Positions 18,323 to 26,620 of a stretch of 64,000 nucleotides of DNA are shown here, one piece after another. Location of the stretch: the NCBI GenBank assembly GCA_947502265.1, contig CANMZB010000006.1, forward strand, positions 124,001 to 188,000, written 5' to 3'. The number at the start of each line of letters is the position of its first letter. Position 1 is the first letter of the stretch. This DNA comes from an uncultured Sulfitobacter sp. (GTDB taxonomy: Bacteria; Pseudomonadota; Alphaproteobacteria; Rhodobacterales; Rhodobacteraceae). The notes under the pieces are model-generated. The model saw nothing but the letters and a program-made list of their open reading frames with translations, was not told the DNA's origin and searched no databases. The translations under genes and the position numbers were made by a program.

Positions 18323-19230
18323 GCTATCGCCGCCGTGGGCTGAACCTGTGGCTGCGAACGGTCGAGAAACGCCGCTTGCGAACCGGCGCACCCGCCACGT
18401 TGCGTCGGGCGCTGGAAGTGCAGGCGCGTTTGTTCTTTTATCCGCCGCGCGGCACGCAAACACGCTGGGACATGTTCGGGGGCATTGACTGCCTTGAAAT
18501 AACGACCAAACGCAGCAGGCCGGACCACGTTCTGTTCTATATCCACGGCGGCGGATTTGTTTTTGGCAGCCCCGACACGCACAGCGCGATGGTCGCACAG
18601 TTGGCGCACCGGATTGGCGCGCGCGCTATCCTGCCCCGTTACGGACTTGGGCCCGAAGCGCCATTTCCGGCAGCGCCCTCTGATGTGATGCTGGCGTGGC
18701 GCGGATTGATGGCGCAGGGCGTACCCGCCAGTGATGTCGTGATCGGCGGGGACAGTGCCGGCGGGGCGCTCGCCTTCGGCTTGCTGGCAACCCTGCTTGC
18801 CGATGGGGCTGATCTGCCGGGGGCGGTCTTTGGGCTGTCGCCGTTGACGGATCTGACCTGTAGCGGGGAGTGTTTTCACACCAATGCGCCGCATGATGTG
18901 GTCCTGCCTGCGGAACGTGCGGCTGAATTGATGGATCTTTTCTTGCAAGGTGCCAGCCCCGACCATCCAAGCGTCAGCCCCCTGTTTGCAAACCTCGAAG
19001 GCGCGCCACCTGCGTGGATCACAGTGGGCGACACTGAAATCCTGCGTGATGATGCTCGCCGTCTGGCAGAGATGCTGCGCCGTGACGGCACCGACGTGAC
19101 CTTTATCGAGCGGCACGATCTGCCGCATGTCTGGCCGTTTTTTCACAACGTGCTGCCCGAAGCGCGCGAAACCCTCGACGCGTTGGCGCTCTGGATCAGG
19201 CAACGGCAAGGCTGGCAAGACGAAAGCTGA
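18319..19230 (+). CDS. alpha/beta hydrolase, hormone-sensitive lipase family (esterase family IV)
   Basis: This 303-residue protein shows [15 protein letters not shown] (oxyanion-hole HGGG), [13 protein letters not shown] (nucleophile serine in GDSAG) and the C-terminal [10 protein letters not shown], whose histidine completes the triad with an upstream aspartate ([11 protein letters not shown]). Family IV members hydrolyse short acyl esters; the natural substrate is unknown. It starts with GTG overlapping the gshB stop, so it is translationally coupled. The last 35 bp overlap the convergent comM gene. Confidence 0.88.
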   Translation: MSYRRRGLNLWLRTVEKRRLRTGAPATLRRALEVQARLFFYPPRGTQTRWDMFGGIDCLEITTKRSRPDHVLFYIHGGGFVFGSPDTHSAMVAQLAHRIGARAILPRYGLGPEAPFPAAPSDVMLAWRGLMAQGVPASDVVIGGDSAGGALAFGLLATLLADGADLPGAVFGLSPLTDLTCSGECFHTNAPHDVVLPAERAAELMDLFLQGASPDHPSVSPLFANLEGAPPAWITVGDTEILRDDARRLAEMLRRDGTDVTFIERHDLPHVWPFFHNVLPEARETLDALALWIRQRQGWQDES

Positions 19231-20710
19231 CAGCTTCGGCCACATGGGGCTTGCGCACGTCTTTCGCGCCCTCAAGGTCGGCAATCGTTCGCGCCACTCG
19301 TAAGACACGGTGATAGCCGCGCGCCGAGAGGCGGAACCGGTCAGCGGCGCGCAGCAAAAGGTCGCGGCCCTCGGCATCGGGCTGCGTCACCTGTTCGAGC
19401 AGATCACCCTGAATATCAGCATTGCAAAGCACATCCGGCACGCTGGCATAGCGTGCCTGTTGCAAGATGCGGGCCGCCGCGACCCGTGCTGCGACTTCGG
19501 CGGAGCCTTCTCCGGCCGGTGGCAAATCAAGGTCGGTGTAGCTGACCGGCGGTACATCGACGCGCAGGTCGAACCGGTCCATCAGCGGGCCGGAAATACG
19601 CCCCAGATAGTCGTCGCCACAATCGGGCACCCGCGCACAGGCGCGCGCAGGGTCCGTGAGATAGCCGCATTTGCAAGGGTTCGCGGCCGCCACCAGCATG
19701 AATTTACAGGGATATTTCACATGTGCATTGGCGCGTGCAATCATCACTTCACCCGTCTCGATGGGCTGTCGCAGTGTTTCCAGAACGGTTCGGGGGAACT
19801 CGGGAAATTCATCCATGAACAGCACGCCGTTGTGCGCAAGGCTCACTTCCCCCGGTTTGGCGTGCCGCCCCCCGCCGATAATCGCCGCCATGGAGGCGGT
19901 GTGATGTGGCTCGCGAAACGGGCGCTCGCGCGAGATGCCGCCTTCGTCCAGCAACCCTGCGAGCGAGTGGATCATCGACGTTTGCAATGCTTCCGCCGCT
20001 GATTGTGGCGGCAGGATCGTGGGCAGCCGCGCGGCGAGCATGGATTTACCCGATCCCGGCGTGCCGACCAGCATCAGATGATGCCGCCCCGCCGCCGCAA
20101 TTTCGAGCGCGCGTTTGGCGCGTTCCTGCCCTTTTACGTCGCGCAGATCGCGGGTGTGTATGGCCGCCGTGACCTCCCCCGGTTCCGCAGGTTGCAGCGG
20201 CACCTGACCCGTATAATGCCGCACGACATCGCCCAAGGATCGCGCGGCGATCACCTGACAGGCATTGACCCAAGCGGCCTCCGCCCCCGAACCTTCGGGG
20301 CAAAGCAGGCTGCGCCCGTCCTGTGCCGCGGCCATCGCCGCAGGCAGCGCGCCCACCACGGGGACCAGCGTGCCGTCCAATGACAACTCTCCCAACGCGA
20401 CTACTGTTTCGACGACATCTGCAGGCAGAATTTCAAGCGCGGCCAACAGCGACAGGGCGATGGGCAGGTCGAAATGGCTGCCTTCCTTGGGCAGATTGGC
20501 GGGGCTGAGATTGACGGTGATCCGTTTCGACGGCAAAGCGATGGCCATAGAGGTCAGCGCCGCGCGCACACGGTCGCGCGCCTCTGACACGGCCTTGTCG
20601 GGTAATCCCACGATAGAAAATGCGGGCAGCCCCGGCGTGACGGCGCATTGCACCTCGACCGATCGTGCCTCGACGCCCTGAAACGAGACGCTATACGCGC
20701 GTGATACCAT
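19196..20710 (-). CDS. comM: YifB/ComM family Mg-chelatase-like AAA+ ATPase
   Basis: This 504-residue protein has an N-terminal Lon-protease-like S5 fold (MVSRAYSVSFQGVEARSVEV to about residue 160) and an AAA+ core with Walker A GTPGSGKSMLAARLP near residue 217 and Walker B GVLFMDEFPEF. The C-terminal Mg-chelatase domain contains SARGYHRVLRVARTIADLEG. ComM is known as a branch-migration helicase that helps integrate transformed DNA. The upstream region carries three CtrA-type 8-mers. In Rhodobacterales CtrA is known to control gene-transfer-agent and competence-type genes, which fits. Confidence 0.95.
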   Translation of the reverse strand: MVSRAYSVSFQGVEARSVEVQCAVTPGLPAFSIVGLPDKAVSEARDRVRAALTSMAIALPSKRITVNLSPANLPKEGSHFDLPIALSLLAALEILPADVVETVVALGELSLDGTLVPVVGALPAAMAAAQDGRSLLCPEGSGAEAAWVNACQVIAARSLGDVVRHYTGQVPLQPAEPGEVTAAIHTRDLRDVKGQERAKRALEIAAAGRHHLMLVGTPGSGKSMLAARLPTILPPQSAAEALQTSMIHSLAGLLDEGGISRERPFREPHHTASMAAIIGGGRHAKPGEVSLAHNGVLFMDEFPEFPRTVLETLRQPIETGEVMIARANAHVKYPCKFMLVAAANPCKCGYLTDPARACARVPDCGDDYLGRISGPLMDRFDLRVDVPPVSYTDLDLPPAGEGSAEVAARVAAARILQQARYASVPDVLCNADIQGDLLEQVTQPDAEGRDLLLRAADRFRLSARGYHRVLRVARTIADLEGAKDVRKPHVAEAVSFRLASLAVA

Positions 20711-20899
20711 GCGAATTCCCCAAATCTCCCGTTATGGTTAACGTTAAGAGTGTTTAAGAATGGTTAACGCGGGGGGGGGGGCTCAGGCGGGCCAGACTGC
20801 CGTGCGGGCAACAGGCGGATAGGGAAACGGGGCATAGCTTCATGGAAGGTACGTTATGGTTAACTTGAATTAAAACCAAACAGTTGCGTCGTGGTCTAT
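20711..20899 (-). promoter_or_regulatory. comM promoter region with three CtrA-type half sites and an 11-G tract
   Basis: On the minus strand the 8-mer TTAACCAT, a CtrA motif described in alphaproteobacteria, occurs at 20734-20741, 20760-20767 and 20856-20863. The first and last lie in identical 13-mers CGTTATGGTTAAC (20730-20742 and 20852-20864, plus strand). Extra TTAA cores lie at 20744 and 20754. A run of 11 G (20771-20781) separates the proximal pair from the distal site. The same spacer also follows the phosphatase gene, which ends at 20900. Confidence 0.55.
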
Positions 20900-21481
20900 T
20901 CACGGAAGGTGGTTGATTGTCCCGGCGCGCCAGCCGCCTGCATCGTGATACAGCGTGGTGACAGAGATGTTGTCGATCTTATGGGACATCGCCTTGTATG
21001 CGCTTACGCCAAGGGCGCGCTGTACTTGGGTAAGGATGACGCCGAAATGCGCCACCGCGATGATGTGCGCGTCCGGATGGTGCGCGTTCAGGCGGTCAAC
21101 AACCGCATCCACCCGCGTCCGCGTCTGGTTCCAGCTTTCGCCTTCGGGGGCCTGAATGTCGCCGGGTTTTTCCCAGAATGCACGGCTTAGATACGGATCG
21201 CGCGCGGCGATGGCGTCAAAGCGCATCCCGTCCCAGACGCCAAAATCTATCTCGCGCAGGTGCGGCTCATGCGGCAGGCGGCTGTGGTCGGGGCGCGCCA
21301 GAACGTCTGCGGTCGCGATTGAGCGGACCAGATCGGATGACACCAGCAACGCCGCGCGGGGCAGGTGGGTGCGGACCCGCCCGATCAGTGCGGTATCGGA
21401 TAGATCCGCCGGAACATCGCGCCAGCCCACAAAGGATTTCTCATGGGTGGGTCCGTGGCGCACCCAGTGCCAGACCGTCAT
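20900..21481 (-). CDS. cobC: histidine phosphatase family protein, probable alpha-ribazole phosphatase
   Basis: This 193-residue phosphoglycerate-mutase-fold protein begins MTVWHWVRHGPTH, with the catalytic phosphohistidine His9 in the RHG motif. It continues SSDLVRSIATADVLA, LREIDFGVWDGM (conserved glutamate) and IIAVAHFGVILT (second histidine). Overlapping by 4 bp with the cobalamin gene cobP, it most likely acts as CobC, removing phosphate from alpha-ribazole 5'-phosphate during nucleotide-loop assembly. Broader phosphatase activity cannot be excluded. Confidence 0.8.
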   Translation of the reverse strand: MTVWHWVRHGPTHEKSFVGWRDVPADLSDTALIGRVRTHLPRAALLVSSDLVRSIATADVLARPDHSRLPHEPHLREIDFGVWDGMRFDAIAARDPYLSRAFWEKPGDIQAPEGESWNQTRTRVDAVVDRLNAHHPDAHIIAVAHFGVILTQVQRALGVSAYKAMSHKIDNISVTTLYHDAGGWRAGTINHLP

Positions 21482-21999
21482 GGCAGCGCCCCTTTCAACA
21501 CTTGCGGCAGCCCAGCGACCACCAGAACAGCCAGTTCCGCCTCTGCCGCCAGCGCGATGTTCAACCGCCCCTGCGCCTCGCGAAAGCGGCGCGCTAATGC
21601 GTTGTCGGGCACGATCCCGTGGCCCACTTCGTTCGACACGATGATCCATGGCGGCGCACAGTTGCGCAGTGCCGTGATCAGCGTCGCCTGTGCCGTGCCA
21701 AGGTCGGCGTCTTCCATCATCTGATTGCTGAGCCACATCGTTGCGCAATCTATCAGGACCGGTTGTTCCGGCGGCAGCGCGGCCAGAGGCGGCCCCAAAT
21801 CCAGAGGCGCTTCGATTGTGTGCCACCGCGCGTCACGTCGTGATTTGTGGATGTCGACCTTAACTTCGGTTTCTGAATCGTAAATGCGCCCTGTTGCAAG
21901 ATAAGTCGCATTCAAGTCACTGGAAATAATTAGATTTTCTGCCCACTGGGATTTCCCCGAAGCGGCTCCTCCTAGAACGAATGTCCCTTTGGGCAACAT
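21478..21999 (-). CDS. cobP: adenosylcobinamide kinase / adenosylcobinamide-phosphate guanylyltransferase
   Basis: This 173-residue enzyme begins MLPKGTFVLGGAASGKSQWAE, with the Walker A loop GGAASGKS. It contains DIHKSRRDARWHTIEAPLDL, which carries the family histidine that is guanylylated, and PVLIDCATMWLSNQMMED. It makes GDP-cobinamide from adenosylcobinamide. The ATG at 21999 is the family start; an open frame to 22134 has no family similarity. The stop overlaps the ATG of the downstream phosphatase gene. The gene is divergent from rpoH, with a 94-nt spacer. Confidence 0.95.
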   Translation of the reverse strand: MLPKGTFVLGGAASGKSQWAENLIISSDLNATYLATGRIYDSETEVKVDIHKSRRDARWHTIEAPLDLGPPLAALPPEQPVLIDCATMWLSNQMMEDADLGTAQATLITALRNCAPPWIIVSNEVGHGIVPDNALARRFREAQGRLNIALAAEAELAVLVVAGLPQVLKGALP

Positions 22000-22093
22000 T
22001 TTTCGAAACCTTTCGTGAACCAAAGCGGTCCGCCATGCGTAGTTATTACAAATAGCCACCACAAGGTGGCACTTGATATGGGAGATGGATAGC

Positions 22094-22972
22094 ATGGCGT
22101 CAGGCACTTCGCAGGAGTTTTCGCTTACCCGCACCGCGATGAAGGCAGAGCTGCTGGATGCAGATACGGAACTAAAGCTTGCCTATGCGTGGCGCGACGA
22201 GCGTGACGAGGCGGCGTTACACCGTTTGATCACGGCCTACATGCGTCTGGCAATCTCCATGGCGTCGAAATTCAAACGCTACGGCGCGCCGATGAATGAC
22301 CTTATTCAGGAGGCGGGCCTTGGCCTGATGAAGGCTGCGGATAAATTCGACCCCGACCGCGGGGTGCGCTTTTCGACCTATGCGGTCTGGTGGATCAAGG
22401 CGTCTATTCAGGATCATGTGATGCGCAACTGGTCGATGGTACGCACCGGCTCTACATCCTCGCAGAAATCGCTGTTTTTCAACATGCGCCGCGTTCAGGC
22501 GCGGCTTGAGCGCGAGGCGGCGGCGCAGGGCGAAACAATTGACCGCCACCAGTTGCGCCAGTTGATTTCGACAGAAATCGGTGTGCCGTTGCGTGATGTC
22601 GAAATGATGGAGGGGCGTCTGTCGGGGTCCGATTATTCGCTGAATGCGACCCAATCCACCGAAGAAGAGGGGCGCGAATGGATTGATGCGCTGCAAGATG
22701 ATGGCGCGCAGGCGGCTGAAAAGGTCGAAGACAGTCACGACATAGCGCAGTTGCGCGAATGGCTGCTTCTGGCATTGGGTGCGTTGAACGACCGTGAGCA
22801 ATTCATCGTGCGCGAGCGCAAGCTGCGCGAGAAACCGCGTACGCTGGAAAGCCTCGGGGAGGAATTGAGCTTGAGCAAAGAGCGTGTGCGCCAGTTGGAA
22901 GCCGCTGCTTTTACCAAAATGCGCAAGTCGCTTGAAATACAGTCCCAGGAAGTGTTTCACTTCCTGACGTGA
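22094..22972 (+). CDS. rpoH2: RNA polymerase sigma factor RpoH, RpoHII type
   Basis: This 292-residue group 3 sigma factor has region 2 (DLIQEAGLGLMKAADKFDPD, FSTYAVWWIKASIQDHVMRN), the RpoH box QKSLFFNMRR and region 4 (TLESLGEELSLSKERVRQLE). The N-terminal sequence resembles the RpoHII paralogue of Rhodobacter, known for singlet-oxygen and oxidative stress responses, more than RpoHI; this subtype call is from memory. ATG 22094 has GGGAG at 22080-22084, 9 nt upstream; the ATG at 22085 is too close to it. The stop overlaps the GTG of the ChaN-like gene. Confidence 0.9.
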   Translation: MASGTSQEFSLTRTAMKAELLDADTELKLAYAWRDERDEAALHRLITAYMRLAISMASKFKRYGAPMNDLIQEAGLGLMKAADKFDPDRGVRFSTYAVWWIKASIQDHVMRNWSMVRTGSTSSQKSLFFNMRRVQARLEREAAAQGETIDRHQLRQLISTEIGVPLRDVEMMEGRLSGSDYSLNATQSTEEEGREWIDALQDDGAQAAEKVEDSHDIAQLREWLLLALGALNDREQFIVRERKLREKPRTLESLGEELSLSKERVRQLEAAAFTKMRKSLEIQSQEVFHFLT

Positions 22973-23793
22973 CCCGCTTTATTCGCCTCCGACCTTGCAT
23001 GTACGTAGCCCTTGCGGCTGCGCTTTTTGTGTCGCCAGTTTTTTTATCGCCCGTGCGCGCCGAGATCCCGCCAGAGGCACGGGCGGCGGACATCCTTGTG
23101 CTGGGAGAGCAGCACGACAACCCCGCCCACCACACGCGGCAGGCGGCGTGGGTTGCGGCCACTGCCCCCAAGGCGCTGGTGTTCGAGATGCTGACGCCCG
23201 CGCAGGCCACGCGTGGCAATGATGCGGATCGTACAGATCAAAAGGGGATTGATGCGGCTATCGGGTGGTCCAAAAGCGATTGGCCCGCGTTTGACATGTA
23301 TTTCCCGATTTTCGCCGCCGCGCCCGGCGCGCGCATTTACGGCGCGCTTACCCCGCGTGAGACGCTGGGCGCGGCGTTGGAACAGCCGTTGGCGGCACAT
23401 CCGCGCGCGCCGGTCTTTGGCTTGGATGTAACGCCCGACCCTCAGGAACAGGCACAGCGCGAGGCGTTACAAGCCCGCGCGCATTGCGATGCGCTGCCCG
23501 CAACGATGCTGCCGGTGATGGTCGATATGCAACGCCTGCGCGATATGACGCTGGCCGATACCGCCCTGCAGGCGCTGCGTGACACGGGCGGGCCTGTCGC
23601 GGTGATTGCCGGTAACGGTCATGCGCGCCCTGACTGGGGGATGCCCGCGCTGATCGCCCGCGCGGCACCCGATGTGCAGGTGTTTGCGTTGGGCCAGACC
23701 GAGAATGGTCAAAGCATCAGCGGCGGCTTCGCCTTGTTTCTTGATGCGCCGGAACCTGATCGCGAAGACCCCTGCGCGCGCTTTCGCAACTGA
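22969..23793 (+). CDS. ChaN family (DUF399) exported protein
   Basis: This 274-residue protein has an N-terminal signal sequence (YVALAAALFVSPVFLSPVRA). Its mature part has the ChaN/DUF399 pattern: DILVLGEQHDNPAHH near residue 41, VFEMLTPAQ near 70, and GPVAVIAGNGHARPDWGMP near 205. ChaN-type proteins bind haem or are linked to iron uptake in some bacteria; the role here is unproven. No lipobox cysteine is evident, so it is likely periplasmic. The GTG start overlaps the rpoH2 stop (GTGA), so it is translationally coupled to the stress sigma factor. Confidence 0.85.
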   Translation: MTRFIRLRPCMYVALAAALFVSPVFLSPVRAEIPPEARAADILVLGEQHDNPAHHTRQAAWVAATAPKALVFEMLTPAQATRGNDADRTDQKGIDAAIGWSKSDWPAFDMYFPIFAAAPGARIYGALTPRETLGAALEQPLAAHPRAPVFGLDVTPDPQEQAQREALQARAHCDALPATMLPVMVDMQRLRDMTLADTALQALRDTGGPVAVIAGNGHARPDWGMPALIARAAPDVQVFALGQTENGQSISGGFALFLDAPEPDREDPCARFRN

Positions 23794-23865
23794 CCGTCGG
23801 GGCTGGTGCCTGATCGGCGCGCCCCCTATGTTGATTGCGAAACAAAGACCGGACAGGGGCACATC

Positions 23866-25062
23866 ATGCTTGCAGGCAAACACATTCTGCTCATCATCGG
23901 CGGTGGCATCGCAGCGTTCAAGTCGCTTGACCTGATCCGGCGCTTGCGCGAACGCGGGGCTACGGTAACACCGGTCCTGACCCGCGCGGGGGAGGAATTT
24001 GTCACGCCGTTGTCGGTCTCGGCACTGGCGGGAAGCAAGCTTTACCGTGATTTGTTCGATCTGGGGGACGAGGCCGAAATGGGCCACATCCAGTTAAGCC
24101 GTGTGGCCGATCTGGTGGTGGTTGCCCCCGCGACCGCCGATCTGATGGCCAAGATGAGCGTCGGGCTGGCGAACGATCTGGCCTCCACGTTGCTGCTGGC
24201 GACGGATACGCCGGTGATGATCGTGCCGGCGATGAATGTGCGGATGTGGGATCATCCGGCCACACAGCGCAATCTGGCGACTTTGCGCGCGGATGGTATC
24301 CGCGTCGTTGGCCCGAACAACGGCGATATGGCCTGCGGTGAACATGGCCCCGGTCGCATGTCCGAGCCGCTTGATATCGTCGCGGCCATCACGGCGCATC
24401 TCAGCGATGGTCCCTTGCAGGGCCGCCGCATCCTTGTCACCTCCGGCCCCACACACGAGCCGATTGACCCCGTCCGCTATATCGCCAATCGTTCGTCGGG
24501 TGCGCAAGGGACGGCGATCGCGCGCGCGCTTGCCGCTTTGGGGGCTGATGTGATCTTTGTCACCGGACCCGCCGATGTGCCCCCGCCCGACGGGGTGCAG
24601 GTGGTGCGCGTACAAACCGCACAGCAGATGAAAGAGGCGGTCGAGGCGGCGCTGCCGGTCGATGCGGGCATCTTTGCCGCCGCTGTCGCCGATTGGCGCG
24701 TGGCGACGGCCAGCGACCGCAAGATCAAGAAAACCAAAGACGGTCTGCCTGCTTTGGAATTCGCCGAAAACCCGGACATCCTGCGCACCATCAGCCGGAT
24801 GACCCAAGGCCGCCCGCCGCTTGTCGTGGGTTTCGCCGCCGAGACGAACGACGTGATCGAGAACGCCACCGCCAAGCGGCTGCGCAAGGGCTGCGACTGG
24901 ATCGTTGCCAATGATGTGTCCCCTGCCACCGGCATCATGGGCGGCACGGAAAATGCCGTGACGCTGATTTCTGATGCAGGGGCCGAAGGCTGGCCGCGCA
25001 TGGGCAAGGATGCCGTCGCGGAAAAACTGGCCGCGCGCATCGCCGGGGCGTTGGCGAAGTGA
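23866..25062 (+). CDS. coaBC: bifunctional phosphopantothenoylcysteine decarboxylase / phosphopantothenate-cysteine ligase
   Basis: This 398-residue flavoprotein performs two steps of coenzyme A synthesis. The N-terminal CoaC half has [48 protein letters not shown] (PxMNxxMW motif) and the catalytic Cys in [11 protein letters not shown]. The CoaB half starts at [20 protein letters not shown] and has KIKKTKD and VANDVS motifs. ATG 23866 has AGGGG upstream. It overlaps the dut start by GTGA. Confidence 0.97.
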   Translation: MLAGKHILLIIGGGIAAFKSLDLIRRLRERGATVTPVLTRAGEEFVTPLSVSALAGSKLYRDLFDLGDEAEMGHIQLSRVADLVVVAPATADLMAKMSVGLANDLASTLLLATDTPVMIVPAMNVRMWDHPATQRNLATLRADGIRVVGPNNGDMACGEHGPGRMSEPLDIVAAITAHLSDGPLQGRRILVTSGPTHEPIDPVRYIANRSSGAQGTAIARALAALGADVIFVTGPADVPPPDGVQVVRVQTAQQMKEAVEAALPVDAGIFAAAVADWRVATASDRKIKKTKDGLPALEFAENPDILRTISRMTQGRPPLVVGFAAETNDVIENATAKRLRKGCDWIVANDVSPATGIMGGTENAVTLISDAGAEGWPRMGKDAVAEKLAARIAGALAK

Positions 25063-25520
25063 GCGGTGCAACAGTCGAAATCGCGTGGGACGCAGGCGCG
25101 GATACCGCACTTGGCCTGCCGCGCTACGAGACGTCGGGCGCGGCGGGCGCTGATCTGCGCGCGAACCTGAGCGAGCGCGTGAATGTCACGCTGGCACCCG
25201 GCGCGCGGGCGCTGATTCCCACCGGCCTGCGCCTTGCGATTCCCGAAGGCTTTGAGGTGCAGATCCGCCCGCGCTCCGGCCTCGCGCTCAAGCACGGGAT
25301 AACCTTGCCCAACAGCCCCGGCACGATTGATGCCGATTATCGCGGGCCGTTGGGGGTGATTGTGATGAACGCAGGCACTGAAGATTTCACCGTTACCCAC
25401 GGGATGCGGATCGCGCAAATGGTGATTGCCCCGGTGGTTCAGGCTCGTTTTGCGCTTGTGGAACATCTCGCGCCGACACAGCGTGGCGCGGGCGGGTTCG
25501 GCTCTACCGGAACGGAGTAA
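25059..25520 (+). CDS. dut: dUTP diphosphatase
   Basis: This 153-residue trimeric dUTPase hydrolyses dUTP to dUMP. All five motifs are present: AGADLRAN (1), RSGLALKHG (2), [18 protein letters not shown] (3, catalytic Asp and substrate-binding Tyr), RIAQMVIAP (4) and the C-terminal [10 protein letters not shown] (5). It starts with GTG overlapping the coaBC stop and is 3 bp before the E1-like gene. Confidence 0.97.
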   Translation: MSGATVEIAWDAGADTALGLPRYETSGAAGADLRANLSERVNVTLAPGARALIPTGLRLAIPEGFEVQIRPRSGLALKHGITLPNSPGTIDADYRGPLGVIVMNAGTEDFTVTHGMRIAQMVIAPVVQARFALVEHLAPTQRGAGGFGSTGTE

Positions 25521-25523
25521 GCC

Positions 25524-26576
25524 ATGCTGGTTATCATTCTTGCTGCGGCTCTTTGGGGCTTGGGCGCGTTGATGGGGACGCCGCGCAATCTGCGCTGGAT
25601 GATGATTGCGCTTTTGATTCTCGCTGCTGTTGGTATCCAATTGGTGTTTCCCGACGGCCACCCTCTGCGCGCGGCAACTGGCGGTTCTGCCGCGCTTTGG
25701 CTCATTGTCGTGGGGATTGCGGCTGTGGTTTGGGGGTACGGGCGGCTGATCGCGGGGTTGCGCAAGCGCACCGGTGTGGATGATAGCGGGAAAGCGCCAG
25801 CGCCCAAACAAGGCAGCTTTTCTGGAACCGAGCTTGACCGTTACGCGCGTCATATCGTGCTGCGCGAGGTCGGCGGCGCGGGCCAGAAGGCGCTCAAGAA
25901 CGCAAAGGTGCTGGTGGTGGGGGCAGGCGGGCTTGGGGCACCTGTGCTGCAATATCTCGGCGCGGCCGGTGTGGGTACCATTGGCGTGATTGATAACGAC
26001 ACGGTAGAAAACACCAACCTGCACCGTCAGGTCATTCACAAGGACGCGGCCATCGGGATGGCCAAGGTGTTTTCCGCGCAGCGCGAAATGACGGCGCAAA
26101 ACCCGTTTATCACCGTGCGCCCCTATAACCGCACGCTTGACGATACAATCGCGGAAGAGCTGTTCGCGGACTACGATATGGTGCTTGACGGCACCGATAA
26201 TTTCGACACCCGTTATCTGGTGAACGCGACCTGTGTGGCGGCTGGCATCCCGATGATTTCAGGGGCGCTGAGCCAGTGGGAAGGCCAGATCAGCGTGTTT
26301 GACCCGGCCCATGGCGCGCCTTGTTACCGGTGTATTTTCCCCCAGGCGCCCGCGCCGCATCTGGCACCGAGTTGCGCCGAAGCGGGGGTGATTGGCCCCT
26401 TGCCGGGCGTAATCGGCGCGATGATGGCGATGGAGGCGATCAAGATTATTACGGGCGCTGGCGCGCCCTTGCGCGGACAGATGATGATCTATGACGCGCT
26501 TTACGGCGAAAACCGCAGCATCCGCATTGCGCCGCGCGCCGATTGCCCCGTCTGCACAAGTGTGCGGCGATTGTAA
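25524..26576 (+). CDS. moeB: MoeB/ThiF family adenylyltransferase with N-terminal membrane anchor
   Basis: This 350-residue protein is an E1-like adenylating enzyme for a sulfur-carrier protein (MoaD or ThiS type). Residues ~1-85 hold three hydrophobic helices. The ThiF domain follows: YARHIVLREVGGAGQ, nucleotide loop VVGAGGLGAPVLQYLG, DGTDNFDTRYLVN, catalytic-cysteine region SCAEAGVIGPLPGVIG, and zinc ligands CYRC and CPVC. Typical MoeB is soluble at ~250 residues, so the membrane extension is an addition. Whether it serves molybdopterin or thiamine synthesis is not decided; no moaD or thiS is nearby. Confidence 0.85.
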   Translation: MLVIILAAALWGLGALMGTPRNLRWMMIALLILAAVGIQLVFPDGHPLRAATGGSAALWLIVVGIAAVVWGYGRLIAGLRKRTGVDDSGKAPAPKQGSFSGTELDRYARHIVLREVGGAGQKALKNAKVLVVGAGGLGAPVLQYLGAAGVGTIGVIDNDTVENTNLHRQVIHKDAAIGMAKVFSAQREMTAQNPFITVRPYNRTLDDTIAEELFADYDMVLDGTDNFDTRYLVNATCVAAGIPMISGALSQWEGQISVFDPAHGAPCYRCIFPQAPAPHLAPSCAEAGVIGPLPGVIGAMMAMEAIKIITGAGAPLRGQMMIYDALYGENRSIRIAPRADCPVCTSVRRL

Positions 26577-26620
26577 CCGCGCCGCGCGGGTCTTAGGTTG
26601 TGGCGCAAAGGAGACTGCCC

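Noticed and set aside
22015-22045. Possible ECF-sigma promoter before rpoH2 (TGAACC, 17-nt spacer, GTAGTT)
   Set aside because: The -10 half does not match the RpoE or EcfG patterns well enough to claim.
24477-26099. 540-codon minus-strand frame across coaBC, dut and moeB
   Set aside because: It crosses three well-supported genes on the other strand and shows no domain or ribosome binding site.
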